Assembly: GCF_009982895.1 (NCBI RefSeq)
Contig: NZ_WXZL01000007.1
Span: 124,001 to 188,000, forward strand
Source of the DNA: Deinococcus alpinitundrae
GTDB taxonomy: Bacteria; Deinococcota; Deinococci; Deinococcales; Deinococcaceae
Reading direction: 5' to 3'
DNA length: 64,000 nt
The position numbers and the translations under genes are program-made. The notes under the pieces are model-generated. The model worked only from the letters and a program-made list of their open reading frames with translations, was not told the origin of the DNA and searched no databases. Shown here one piece after another: positions 55,809 through 64,000 of the stretch. Position 1 is the stretch's first letter. Every line of letters starts with the position of its first letter.

Positions 55809-55830
55809 AGCCGCCTTAGCGCGGCTTTTT
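55809..55830 (+). terminator. Rho-independent terminator before the tape measure gene
   Basis: Stem AGCCGC / GCGGCT, 6-base loop, then TTTT, 11 bases after the chaperone stop. Confidence 0.65.
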
Positions 55831-55856
55831 CAATGTAACGAAGGGTTGGTGGTGGA

Positions 55857-58800
55857 ATGGAAAGCACGCTGGGATCACTGGTAGCGAGCACGGCACTCGA
55901 TCTGAGCGGCTTTTTTGCTGGCTTGAACCGTGTGCGCGAGGAATCGAACAAGATCGGCACGGTGCAGGTCAAGACCGGACTGGACACCACCGCCATGCGC
56001 GCCGAGATCGCCCGCACCAGTACCAGCTGGAAGGATCTCCAGGGCATCGCGGACCAGGCTACTCGGACCGTTACCCGCAACCTCGGCGGGGCCGGAAACG
56101 AAGCGACCAACCTCCGCAACCAGCTGCGCCAGGCGGGGAGTGAGTTCCGCACGATGGACGCCGATGCGGCTGCGACCAAGGCCAAGGTTGCTGGGATCGT
56201 TGCCGAGGCCCGCGCCTTGAAACCAGGCTTCGAAGCGGGCACGGCGGAGGCCCGCGTGCTGACCGGCGTGATCGAGCAGGGCCGCGCCGCACTCGGGACC
56301 GCTCGCAGTTCGACCAGCCCTGTCATCAACCAGCTGCGCCAGGAGCAGGCACTAGCCCGCGAAGCGGTGCAGGACGTCAACAACTACCGCATCGCCTGGC
56401 AGCGCAAGGCCAACGACGACGCGACGACCGCTTCCATCATGAAGCGGCTCGAAGCAGGCATCCTCAGCCAGAAAAACGCCATCGACGCCGAGATCGCCAG
56501 CCTGCGTAGCTTAGGGGTCCTGGAAGAGCAGGATCAGGCACGAGTGACAGCGCTGATCGCGCAGCGGAATACGTTCAACAACGCGCTTAGGACCACCTCC
56601 AGCGTCCAGATGCAGATCGCGGGCGAGATTCAGAAGGGCAGCCTGGCGGCGAGCGTGGCAGCGGGAACGGAAGCCACCGCCCTCAAGAACCTGACTGGTA
56701 ACACGAAATTCCTGCTTGATCAGCAGCGGGCCGGAACTCTTGTTGGCAATGACTTCAAGCTGGCCATGGAAGGCCAGACCCTGGCTCTTCGCACTCAGAT
56801 GCTGGCCGTGCAAGCTGAGGCGACAGCCCTTAAAGGCTTGGGCGTCAACACTGCGCAGGAGACCGTCCGGCTCGCTGAGCTGACCGCAGCGGAGCGGGCA
56901 TTGGTGGCCAGCGCGGCGGCAGCGACTGCCGCGCTGCTCCAGCAGAACGCGGCGGCTAAGGCAGCAGCAGCGGCTCCGCTGCGGGCTGGGCTGGGCGCAG
57001 CAGGTGCAGGTAAGGCGAGCGGCATGAATAGCGCGGCAATGGCCTTATCGTTCATCAGCCCTCAGGCAGGCATGATTGCGATGGCCGCGAGCATGGGCCC
57101 TGTCGTCGCCGGAGCTGCCGCTGTGGGCCTAGCACTGGGCGGGGTCGTCAAGCTCACCAAGGACGGCCAGGACGAGGCGAAGAAACTCCAACAGGCCTAC
57201 CTGGTCATGTCAGCCAACGGCATTCGGGACATCGACAAGATCAACGCTGAGCTGAACGATATGGTCGCCAACGGCTCCGATGCCGAACGCATGTTCAGCA
57301 AATCCGAACTGGCCACCGCCCTGGCTGCACTGGCCCGCGGCGGCGTGAAGGGTTCGGATGCCCTGACCGTGCTGAAGGTCTCCAGTCAACTCGCGGCGGC
57401 GGAGCACATCAAACTCTCCGAGGCCACCGAGCGGCTCTACGGCAACCTCCAGCATCTCGACATGACCGCCGACGAGGCCAGCGGGTTCGGCGACAAGCTC
57501 GCGCGCGCTTCCCACCTGAGCATGGCCTCAATGGACAACCTGTCCAAGGGCCTGAACGTGGCCGGTGCGACAGCCCACACCATGGGTTTCTCGGTCGAAG
57601 AAACGCTGGCGATGCTGGTGCGCCTCGCCCAGAAGGGCATGGACCCGGCCACCATCGGCGCAACCGGTCTGCGCAACGCCATGCAGAAGGTGCTCACCCC
57701 CAGCAAGGATGCGGCGGCTATCTACGCTCAGCTCGGCGTCAACATGGAAGATTCCACCGGGCACATGCGCTCGGGCCGGGACATCATGCAAGACCTCCAG
57801 AAGGTCTTCAGTTCCACCGCGCCGGTGTACAGCAAGACGACCGGCGAGATCATCACCAGCAACGACCTGGCCGCCATGTCGTTCAGGATCTTCGGTACCC
57901 GCAGCGCCACCGCCTTCCTGAGCACCCTCGGCAACCTCAAGGACATGACCGCCGAGGTCAAGAACTCGGGCGGCTTCCTGACCACCTACAGCGGCACGGT
58001 GGTCAGCGGGCTGGAAGGCAGCCAGAAGCGCCTCGACGCGGCCACCAAGAACCTGAGCTTGACCTTCGCCAAGACCTTCACGCCTGCGCTGACGGCAGCG
58101 GCGACAGCGGCGACAACCGTGCTGACCGAAGTCAACAAGGTGCTGGCTATTTTCGACGGCAACAAGAGCCCCAAAGAGCTTCAGCTCAGTCTCAAGATCA
58201 CCTCGGCCGACAGCGGAACCGAGAAGATCCTCAAACTGTTCATGGGCGGGTTCGCAGGCCTGAGCGCGGTCAAGGCCTGGGCCATGCCCAACGATAAAGG
58301 CCCGGCGGCCCAGGGCCGCGCTGAAGAAGTCCAGAGCCGCCTGGTCAACCTCGGCGTGCTGCAAGAAAAGAGCGGGGCCGACAAGCTCAAGCAGTTCTTC
58401 GCCATTCTGGACAAGCTGCCGATGTACGAGGCGATGCTCAACAAGAAGATCGCCCAGGTCGGTGCGGCTCCGCTGAACGTGCCAGGAATGACCGGGTTCG
58501 GTGGGCCGGGACCTCTGGCCGCGCCTCCTGGTGCCGGTTCAACTGGAAATTGGAATGTGGTCGGCGCAGCGCTCCTGGGGAACACCGGCAACTTGGAAGC
58601 CGACACTGTGGCGGGCTGGTGTGCCCGCTGGGTGCGGCTCACGCTCGATAAGGCCGAGCCGCACGCGGCCAAGCAGATCGAGAAATTTTTCGCCGGTGAT
58701 GCGAACGACATCAAGACCACGGCCACGAACAGCAAGAAACTCCGTACTGATCTGAAGCAGCTCCAGCCCGGCGACGTGGTGGTCTATGACGATAACCATG

Positions 58801-59105
58801 TTGGGATCTACGTCGGTAAGCAGATGATCGACGGCAAAATGCAGGACGCCGTGCGCGGCAACAACCGCTGGGGCACTCAGCATGGCCGCGACGTCGTGTC
58901 GACCGAGAAGATGACCTCGCTGGGGCCCATTGCTGGATATGTGAGGGTCGGGGACGTGACCGGCAGCGCTGCGGCGGCTGTTCCTCAGCGTGATCCAAAC
59001 TGGAAAGCGCCTGCTGCTGATCCGAAGCTCAGGCCGCCGAGAAACAGGGCCATGCTGATCTGGCCGGGTACTACCGGGCGGCGGCCACTGGGTTGGGTCA
59101 GATGA
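55857..59105 (+). CDS. Tape measure protein, N-terminal part with CHAP peptidase (frame broken near 59,025)
   Basis: 1082 codons as read. Long helical region; the TP901-like core with TLAALARGGVKGSDAL-type segments and LSEATERLYGNLQHLDMTAD at about 480-600; hydrophobic stretches near 395-430. A CHAP-type cell-wall hydrolase domain at about 915-1040 has the catalytic Cys in VAGWCARWVR (about 922) and His in DDNHVGIYVG (about 981). The frame is lost around 59,022-59,030, where the repeat region continues one frame back. The intact protein would be about 2,480 residues and set tail length and aid DNA entry. Confidence 0.85.
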   Translation: MESTLGSLVASTALDLSGFFAGLNRVREESNKIGTVQVKTGLDTTAMRAEIARTSTSWKDLQGIADQATRTVTRNLGGAGNEATNLRNQLRQAGSEFRTMDADAAATKAKVAGIVAEARALKPGFEAGTAEARVLTGVIEQGRAALGTARSSTSPVINQLRQEQALAREAVQDVNNYRIAWQRKANDDATTASIMKRLEAGILSQKNAIDAEIASLRSLGVLEEQDQARVTALIAQRNTFNNALRTTSSVQMQIAGEIQKGSLAASVAAGTEATALKNLTGNTKFLLDQQRAGTLVGNDFKLAMEGQTLALRTQMLAVQAEATALKGLGVNTAQETVRLAELTAAERALVASAAAATAALLQQNAAAKAAAAAPLRAGLGAAGAGKASGMNSAAMALSFISPQAGMIAMAASMGPVVAGAAAVGLALGGVVKLTKDGQDEAKKLQQAYLVMSANGIRDIDKINAELNDMVANGSDAERMFSKSELATALAALARGGVKGSDALTVLKVSSQLAAAEHIKLSEATERLYGNLQHLDMTADEASGFGDKLARASHLSMASMDNLSKGLNVAGATAHTMGFSVEETLAMLVRLAQKGMDPATIGATGLRNAMQKVLTPSKDAAAIYAQLGVNMEDSTGHMRSGRDIMQDLQKVFSSTAPVYSKTTGEIITSNDLAAMSFRIFGTRSATAFLSTLGNLKDMTAEVKNSGGFLTTYSGTVVSGLEGSQKRLDAATKNLSLTFAKTFTPALTAAATAATTVLTEVNKVLAIFDGNKSPKELQLSLKITSADSGTEKILKLFMGGFAGLSAVKAWAMPNDKGPAAQGRAEEVQSRLVNLGVLQEKSGADKLKQFFAILDKLPMYEAMLNKKIAQVGAAPLNVPGMTGFGGPGPLAAPPGAGSTGNWNVVGAALLGNTGNLEADTVAGWCARWVRLTLDKAEPHAAKQIEKFFAGDANDIKTTATNSKKLRTDLKQLQPGDVVVYDDNHVGIYVGKQMIDGKMQDAVRGNNRWGTQHGRDVVSTEKMTSLGPIAGYVRVGDVTGSAAAAVPQRDPNWKAPAADPKLRPPRNRAMLIWPGTTGRRPLGWVR

Positions 59106-60898
59106 TCAAGCCCGCTCAGGATGTGGTCGAGGTGCTCGGATCACTGGCCGAGCAAGCCGGAGCCGATCTGATCACCAAGCTGGTGAGCCTCACTGAGCAA
59201 CTTGGTGAGGGGGTTGTCTCCCAGGCGGATTTCAACTCGCAGGCCACGGACAGCATTCTGGTGCTGGAGCGCATGGCTCAAGCCCAGGACAAGGCGAACA
59301 ACCCAGAGTTGGCGGCGCAGTACCGACAGATCGCCGCTGAACTGAAGGGCATGGTCGTGGTGGGGGCCGAAGCGGTCGATGTGATGGGTAGCCTCGCTGA
59401 ACAGGCCGGGGCCGACCTGATCACTAGGTTGGTGGGTCTCGCCGAGCAGCTTAGCGAGGGGGCTGTCTCCCAAGCGGATTTCAACTCGCAGGCCACGGAC
59501 AACATTTTGATCTTGGAACGGATGGCGCAGGCTCAGGACGAAGCGAACAATCCTGAGTTGGCCGCTCAGTACCGGCAGATCGCTACCGAGCTGAAAGGCA
59601 TGGTTGTCATTGGGGCGGAGGCTGTGGACGTGATGGGCAGCCTCGCAGAGCAGGCTGGAGCAGACCTGATTACGAAGCTCGTCAGCCTGACTCAGCAACT
59701 GGAGATCGGTGCAACCTCTCAAGAGGACTTCAATAGCCAGGCCCTCGAGAACATCACGGTCTTGGAACGGATGGCGCAGGCGCAGGACAAGGCCGGTAAC
59801 CCGGCGCTCGCCGCTCAATACCGGCAGGTAGCCAGCGAACTGAAGGGCATGGTCGTCGTCGCGGCGCAGGCCGTCGATGTTCTTGGGTCGCTCGCCGAGC
59901 AGGCCGGAGCGGATCTGGTCACCAGGCTCGTGGGCCTGACCGAGCAACTGAGCATTGGGACGCTCACCCAGCAGGACTTCAACACTCAGGCGCTGGACAA
60001 CATCGTGGTGCTGGGCCGGATGGCCGACGCGCAGGAGAAAGCCCACAACCCAGAACTGGCTGCCCAGTACCGGCAGATCGCGACCGAGCTGAAGGGCATG
60101 ATCGTCGTCGGTGCTGAAGCGGTCGACGTGATGGGCAACCTTGCTGAGCAAGTCGGGGCCGATCTGGTGACGAAGCTCGTGGGATTGACCCAGCAGCTGG
60201 ACATGGGCACCCTCGCGCAGACCGATTTCAACACCCAGGCCCTGGAGAACATCACCATCCTGGAACGCATGGCCCAGGTCCAGGACCGGGCGGGTAACCC
60301 AGAGTTGGCCGCGCAGTACCGTCAGATTGCCGCCGAGCTGAAAGGCATGGTCGTGATTGGCGCTGAGGCTGTGGACGTGATGGGCAGCCTTGCAGAGCAG
60401 GTCGGGGCAGAGCTGGTCACGAGGCTGGTTGGGCTGACGCAGCAGCTGGAGATCGGCCCCACCACGCAGGAGGACTTCAACAACCAGGCGCTCGACAACA
60501 TCGTCGTGCTGGAGCGCATGGCCCAGGCTCAAGACAAGGCGAACAACCCAGAGTTGGCCGCACAGTACCGACAAATAGCCGCCGAGCTGAAAAACATGGT
60601 GGTGATTGGAGAGCAGGCTGTCGATGTGATAGGCAACCTCGCCGAGCAAGCCGGTGCGGATCTGGTCACTAAGCTCGTGGGTCTCACGCAGCAGCTCGAC
60701 ATCGGCACAGTCACCCAGGAAGATTTCAATACTCAGGCGCTGGAGAACATCACCGTGCTCGAGCGCCTGGCCCAGGCTCAGGACCGGGCCGGTAACCCTG
60801 AGCTGGCCGCCCAGTACCGCGAAATGGCGGCCGAGCTCAAGGGGATGATCAAGCCCGGCATGGACGTGGGCGACGTGCTAGGTACGCTGGCCGACTAG
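59093..60898 (+). CDS. Tape measure protein, repeat region (ends at in-frame TAG)
   Basis: Open frame carrying tandem 83-residue repeats. Coding similarity extends upstream to about 59,022 (AQAAEKQGHADLAGYYRAA matches the end of a repeat unit), so this is a continuation of the previous segment after a -1 frame change rather than a separate gene. It ends at TAG 60896-60898, at repeat position 10, where all seven other units have Gln. Confidence 0.8.
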   Translation: MGQMIKPAQDVVEVLGSLAEQAGADLITKLVSLTEQLGEGVVSQADFNSQATDSILVLERMAQAQDKANNPELAAQYRQIAAELKGMVVVGAEAVDVMGSLAEQAGADLITRLVGLAEQLSEGAVSQADFNSQATDNILILERMAQAQDEANNPELAAQYRQIATELKGMVVIGAEAVDVMGSLAEQAGADLITKLVSLTQQLEIGATSQEDFNSQALENITVLERMAQAQDKAGNPALAAQYRQVASELKGMVVVAAQAVDVLGSLAEQAGADLVTRLVGLTEQLSIGTLTQQDFNTQALDNIVVLGRMADAQEKAHNPELAAQYRQIATELKGMIVVGAEAVDVMGNLAEQVGADLVTKLVGLTQQLDMGTLAQTDFNTQALENITILERMAQVQDRAGNPELAAQYRQIAAELKGMVVIGAEAVDVMGSLAEQVGAELVTRLVGLTQQLEIGPTTQEDFNNQALDNIVVLERMAQAQDKANNPELAAQYRQIAAELKNMVVIGEQAVDVIGNLAEQAGADLVTKLVGLTQQLDIGTVTQEDFNTQALENITVLERLAQAQDRAGNPELAAQYREMAAELKGMIKPGMDVGDVLGTLAD

Positions 60899-61117
60899 GC
60901 GGGGGGCGACCTCGTCGTCGGGCTCGTTAAACTGGTCACCGGATTGCAGGACGGAGCTATCACGCTTCAAGAGTTCCGCACAGAGGCCGCAGCGGGCATC
61001 CCTAAGCTATTGGACCTAGCAAAAGCTGCCCAGGCGGCGGGGCGAACCGACCTTGCTGACCAATACCGCCAGATGGCAAAGGAGCTTGGGGCGCTGGGCG
61101 GAATGGCGCTCAAGGCC
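59126..61117 (+). repeat. Eight tandem 249-base (83-residue) repeats in the tape measure gene
   Basis: Units begin at 59126, 59375, 59624, 59873, 60122, 60371, 60620 and 60869, exactly 249 bases apart. Consensus: VDVMGSLAEQAGADLITKLV, a Gln/Ser link, DFNSQA-xx-ILERMAQAQD, NPELAAQYRQIAAELKGM. Units 1-7 are highly alike; unit 8 is diverged and carries the TAG. Each unit is mostly helical. Confidence 0.9.
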
Positions 61118-63298
61118 TATATGGGCCTGAACAAATTTGCCGACTGGGCAGGCACAGTGGGGCAGGTGTCCGGAGCGTTTGGGGACTTGGCTGGAGCGAT
61201 GGGCGAGACCGAACAGTCCTACGACTCCTTGACGGGCGCAAAGCTCCAGACCCCCTGGAAGGATTTGTCAGCCAATCTTGCGGGGGCGGGCAAGGCCTTT
61301 AACACTCTCCAGACCATCGCCGGTGACGCGCTGGCCATCATCACCAATCCGCTGGACATCAAGGCCTGGGGCAAGCTGTTTGCCGACGTGATCAACTCGA
61401 TCGCCGACGCCCTGGCTGGATTCAAGAAGGCCCAGGCTGCGGTACTCAAGAACAAGGCTGATTTCGCCGAGCAGAATCCGCTCCTCAACCCTGGCGACTA
61501 CCAGAAGACGTTCACTCGCTCGCGGGGCTGGTTTGCCGACACGTTCGGCGGCGGCCCCGAGGTGGTCAACGATATCGACAAGCTCGGCTTGAAGGTGGCG
61601 CAGGGCCTGGCCACTGGCGTGTTCAACGGCCTCGACGCCGGGTTCAAGAAATACGCCGAGACCGGCAACCTCGACGACTTCGAAAAGGCCCTGACGGGCA
61701 GCATTGTGGACGCGGCCAAGCAAGGGCTGATCGACGGCTTCAAGAACGATCCCGCCCGGCAGGCCACCTTTTCTGCGGACATCAAGGCCTACACCGATGC
61801 CCAAAAAGCGGGTGACTCGGTGGGGATGGCCAGCGCGTTGGATCGGCTCAAAGCGGATGCCAAAGCGACCACACAACAGGCCAAAGAGCTGCTGGCCACC
61901 CTCGACGCGATCGACAAGGCCAACGGCACGGGCCGCTACTCCCCCGAGGCGATGGCGGCGGTGCAGCGCGACCTCGCGTCCCGGCAGCTCAGCATCGAGC
62001 AAGCCAGCTTGGACATTCGAAAGAATGCCCAGCTGATCAGCGACGAGGACGCGGCCCGTGAACAACTGGCCCTGACCAAACGAACGAACGCGGCCCAGAT
62101 GGCCGAAGAACTCAGCAAGGAGGGACTGACCCAGGAACAAATCGCCCTCATCCGCACCCTCTACCGCCAGAAAGACATCGCTGCCGAGACCGAAAACGAG
62201 AACACCCTGCGTGCCATTCGCCAGAAAAACGCGATGGACCGCTTGAACAACGAACAGACTGCCCTCGAACTCGCCAAGCGTGCTGGGATGGGCGACGACG
62301 TGTATCAGGCCAGGAAGCGTGACTTGGCCCTGCGCCAGGTGGACGAAGAACAGGCCGCCGCACTCGCCAACCAGGCCCTCACCGATGAACAACGCTTGAT
62401 CCTGCTCCAGCAGTTCAGCCTGCGCCGTCAGGGGATCGAGCAGGATTACCTCGACTGGCAAACGGCAGCGAACAAACGAGCGGCGGAAATTGAGCGCGGC
62501 ATCCGCCTGCAGACCTTGACCAACGCGGATGGTCTCGCCGACGCTCAGCATGCCGAGGTGCTCGCGGCGGCCAGCACCGATGATCAGAAACGCGCTATCG
62601 ACGATGCGTACAACGCGGACAAGCTGGCCCGCACCCTCAAACGCATCGACCTGGAGCAGGAAGCGGCCCTCAGCGCCGAGGGCCTCACCGCTGCCCAGAT
62701 CGCCAGCATCAACGAGAATTTCGACACCCAGCGTCAAGTTGCCCAGATCAATGCTGATGCGGCCCGCCTCCAATCCGCTCAGCAGGTGGCACAAGCCGCG
62801 CAACAGGCCGTAGATGCCCTCAAGAGCGAGCAGGACGGCATCCTCAACACCTGGGGTGGCACCTTCGCCACCGCGTTCACGGCGGGTCTCGACGCCGCAA
62901 ACTTCGACACCTTCTTCAACAAGTTCAAGGCCGATCTGACCCGCGCCACGCTGGAAGGCACGGTGGCTGGGCTGTTCAAGAGCATGGCCGAGGAAGAACT
63001 GCGCCCGGCCGTCGAGAAGTACCGCCAGGCCCTCAAGACCGCAGGCATTCAGGACGACCTGGCCGCCATTGCCGATATCCAAGCCGGAATCGTCACCCTC
63101 GGGAATGACTTTCATCCCGTGTTCGACGCGCTGCAACCCTTTTACGCGGCCAACAACGCGGCACTCAAGGCCAATACCGATGCGACCAAAGAGAACACCG
63201 CTGCGGTGCAGGAGCAGCAGTTCGGCACCACACTTGTGAACTTCACCCTGCCGAGCACCCCGGGCCTGGGCCTGGTCGGCATGCTCCCCACCCGCTAA
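60899..63298 (+). CDS. Tape measure protein, C-terminal part
   Basis: Same frame as the repeat segment, directly after the TAG; the first internal start-like codon is TTG 60944. Completes repeat unit 8, then KAYMGLNKFADWAGTVGQV, a long helical part rich in Gln/Ala/Glu with RQLSIEQASLDIRKNAQLIS and similar, ending SLPSTPGLG-like before TAA 63298. Without readthrough it would lack a start signal. Confidence 0.8.
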   Translation, partial: AGGDLVVGLVKLVTGLQDGAITLQEFRTEAAAGIPKLLDLAKAAQAAGRTDLADQYRQMAKELGALGGMALKAYMGLNKFADWAGTVGQVSGAFGDLAGAMGETEQSYDSLTGAKLQTPWKDLSANLAGAGKAFNTLQTIAGDALAIITNPLDIKAWGKLFADVINSIADALAGFKKAQAAVLKNKADFAEQNPLLNPGDYQKTFTRSRGWFADTFGGGPEVVNDIDKLGLKVAQGLATGVFNGLDAGFKKYAETGNLDDFEKALTGSIVDAAKQGLIDGFKNDPARQATFSADIKAYTDAQKAGDSVGMASALDRLKADAKATTQQAKELLATLDAIDKANGTGRYSPEAMAAVQRDLASRQLSIEQASLDIRKNAQLISDEDAAREQLALTKRTNAAQMAEELSKEGLTQEQIALIRTLYRQKDIAAETENENTLRAIRQKNAMDRLNNEQTALELAKRAGMGDDVYQARKRDLALRQVDEEQAAALANQALTDEQRLILLQQFSLRRQGIEQDYLDWQTAANKRAAEIERGIRLQTLTNADGLADAQHAEVLAAASTDDQKRAIDDAYNADKLARTLKRIDLEQEAALSAEGLTAAQIASINENFDTQRQVAQINADAARLQSAQQVAQAAQQAVDALKSEQDGILNTWGGTFATAFTAGLDAANFDTFFNKFKADLTRATLEGTVAGLFKSMAEEELRPAVEKYRQALKTAGIQDDLAAIADIQAGIVTLGNDFHPVFDALQPFYAANNAALKANTDATKENTAAVQEQQFGTTLVNFTLPSTPGLGLVGMLPTR

Positions 63299-63311
63299 AG
63301 GAGGTGAATAG

Positions 63312-64000
63312 ATGTATTACACGCTCAGCCGCACGGCGGCCCTGACGCCCTACCTGACCGTCCACGCCCGCGACACGCCCTACGCGCCGGGGGAGATCGC
63401 GCCGCTGGGCGGCAATTTCGAGCACCTGCGTGGGGATTTCTGCGGGGCCGCGACGCTCAAACTCTCGGCCCCGCCGGAGTTCCGGGCCGGAGACTGGGTC
63501 CGGATCTACCTCGACGATGACCCCGACGATGATCCGACTTATCTGGGGGAGGCTGAGGGGGAACCCTGGGAAGCCGGAGCCGGTGAACTGAAATGCCGCC
63601 CGCTCAGCGTCACGGTGGGCAAGGCGGCCTGGCGGGGCAAGGCGACGGCCGGGTTCAAGGTCTACCTGACCGCTGCCTTCAATGCCGCCTCCCCCAAGGG
63701 CATCACCCTGGGATTCATTCCCGACGTGGTGGCCACGCTCAAATCCAACACGCTGTTCGAAGAGTTCGGCGACACCCTCGCGCAAGCGTTGCCCGTGGCG
63801 AGCGCGACAGCCGGGGTCAACAGCCACGCGGTCTGGAGTGTCTCCCAGTACAGCAGCGAGGTAACGCACCGCTTCGTGCTCGGAGAGGCGCAGACCCCGC
63901 CCGGCGTGAGCGGCGACTACGCCAATTGCGTCCGCTTCGCTTACAAACGGCCCGATGATGTCGACACCTACTTCGAGGGCCGGGTGCAGAGCGAGGTGGA
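63312..64000 (+). CDS. Tail-tip/distal tail protein (3' end outside window)
   Basis: ATG 63312 with an ideal AAAGGAGGTGA site; open to the window edge (229 codons). MYYTLSRTAALTPYLTVHAR, GDFCGAATLKLSAPPEFRAG and VRIYLDDDPDDDPTYLGEAE are beta-rich like baseplate hub or distal tail proteins. It follows the tape measure gene, the usual place for these. Family not certain. Confidence 0.7.
   Translation, partial: MYYTLSRTAALTPYLTVHARDTPYAPGEIAPLGGNFEHLRGDFCGAATLKLSAPPEFRAGDWVRIYLDDDPDDDPTYLGEAEGEPWEAGAGELKCRPLSVTVGKAAWRGKATAGFKVYLTAAFNAASPKGITLGFIPDVVATLKSNTLFEEFGDTLAQALPVASATAGVNSHAVWSVSQYSSEVTHRFVLGEAQTPPGVSGDYANCVRFAYKRPDDVDTYFEGRVQSEV

Larger units (their letters stand above)
28836..64000. 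mobile_element. Prophage with serine integrase (right end outside window)
   Basis: From the integrase to the window edge the genes follow phage order: integrase, replication, cargo, terminase, portal, protease, capsid, connectors, tail tube, chaperones, tape measure, tail tip. Long non-contractile tail (siphovirus-like) is inferred from the tape measure and the absence of a sheath gene up to the edge. The left border is set by the integrase next to lrp; attL itself is not seen. Confidence 0.93.

Noticed and set aside
59126..61117. Tandem repeats as an assembly artefact
   Set aside because: Units differ from each other at many synonymous and non-synonymous sites, so they are not copies produced by misassembly, although copy number should be checked with long reads.

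Overview
The window looks like a chromosomal segment of a Deinococcus species or a close relative. It is GC-rich with GC-ending codons. Many genes start 4-10 bases after a TAnnnT box, which is the near-leaderless promoter layout known from Deinococcus. The gene content (RNase R with a very long tail-like N-terminus, YloU/YloV-type pair, KamA with an aminotransferase, an efp-accB-accC neighbourhood) fits that group. The species assignment is inference; no rRNA or other definitive marker is present.

Left part, about 1-28,850: ordinary chromosome. In order: a P-loop kinase (partial), pyrE, a three-gene signalling operon (histidine kinase, membrane-anchored beta-repeat protein, NarL-type regulator), a frameshifted lipoprotein gene, an acyl-CoA dehydrogenase, a decayed nuclease/DUF4357 gene, a sugar/nucleoside ABC ATPase, a PAP2 phosphatase, a 55-residue membrane protein, a frameshifted flavoprotein, a subtilisin-like protease, a short-chain dehydrogenase, an App1-like lipid phosphatase, RNase R, accB-accC, efp, an Asp23-FakA-like pair, and a lysine module (kamA and a class III aminotransferase, divergent from an Lrp/AsnC regulator).

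Right part, about 28,836-64,000: a prophage entered through a large serine integrase whose 3' end overlaps the 3' end of the lrp gene. Its order is integrase; small early genes; a putative DNA-binding protein and a D5/P4-type primase-helicase; an 11-copy GCAGGT iteron cluster that is a good candidate replication origin; cargo (diguanylate cyclase, amber-interrupted nuclease, many small genes, a PRC/DUF2382 stress protein, a secreted protein); then terminase, portal, S49 protease, decoration protein, major capsid, connectors, tail tube, a -1 frameshift tail chaperone pair, a tape measure gene with eight 83-residue repeats, and the first tail-tip gene. The right end of the prophage and its lysis genes are outside the window.

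The most unusual region is 38.3-43.1 kb. Short open frames that all begin alike (SD, ATG, then a stretch containing AEELGAAL and often HR-FVE, like the start of a small terminase subunit) recur four times. Several abut a divergently transcribed small gene through a shared junction (start codon, 4-5 bases, a -10 box, AGGAGG). Three of those small genes look like paralogues. This reads as a stack of cassettes inserted next to the packaging genes.

The prophage may be partly decayed: the nuclease and tape measure genes each carry an in-frame TAG at a glutamine position, and the tape measure also has a -1 frame break. Several chromosomal genes are broken too, so either pseudogenisation or assembly errors must be considered.
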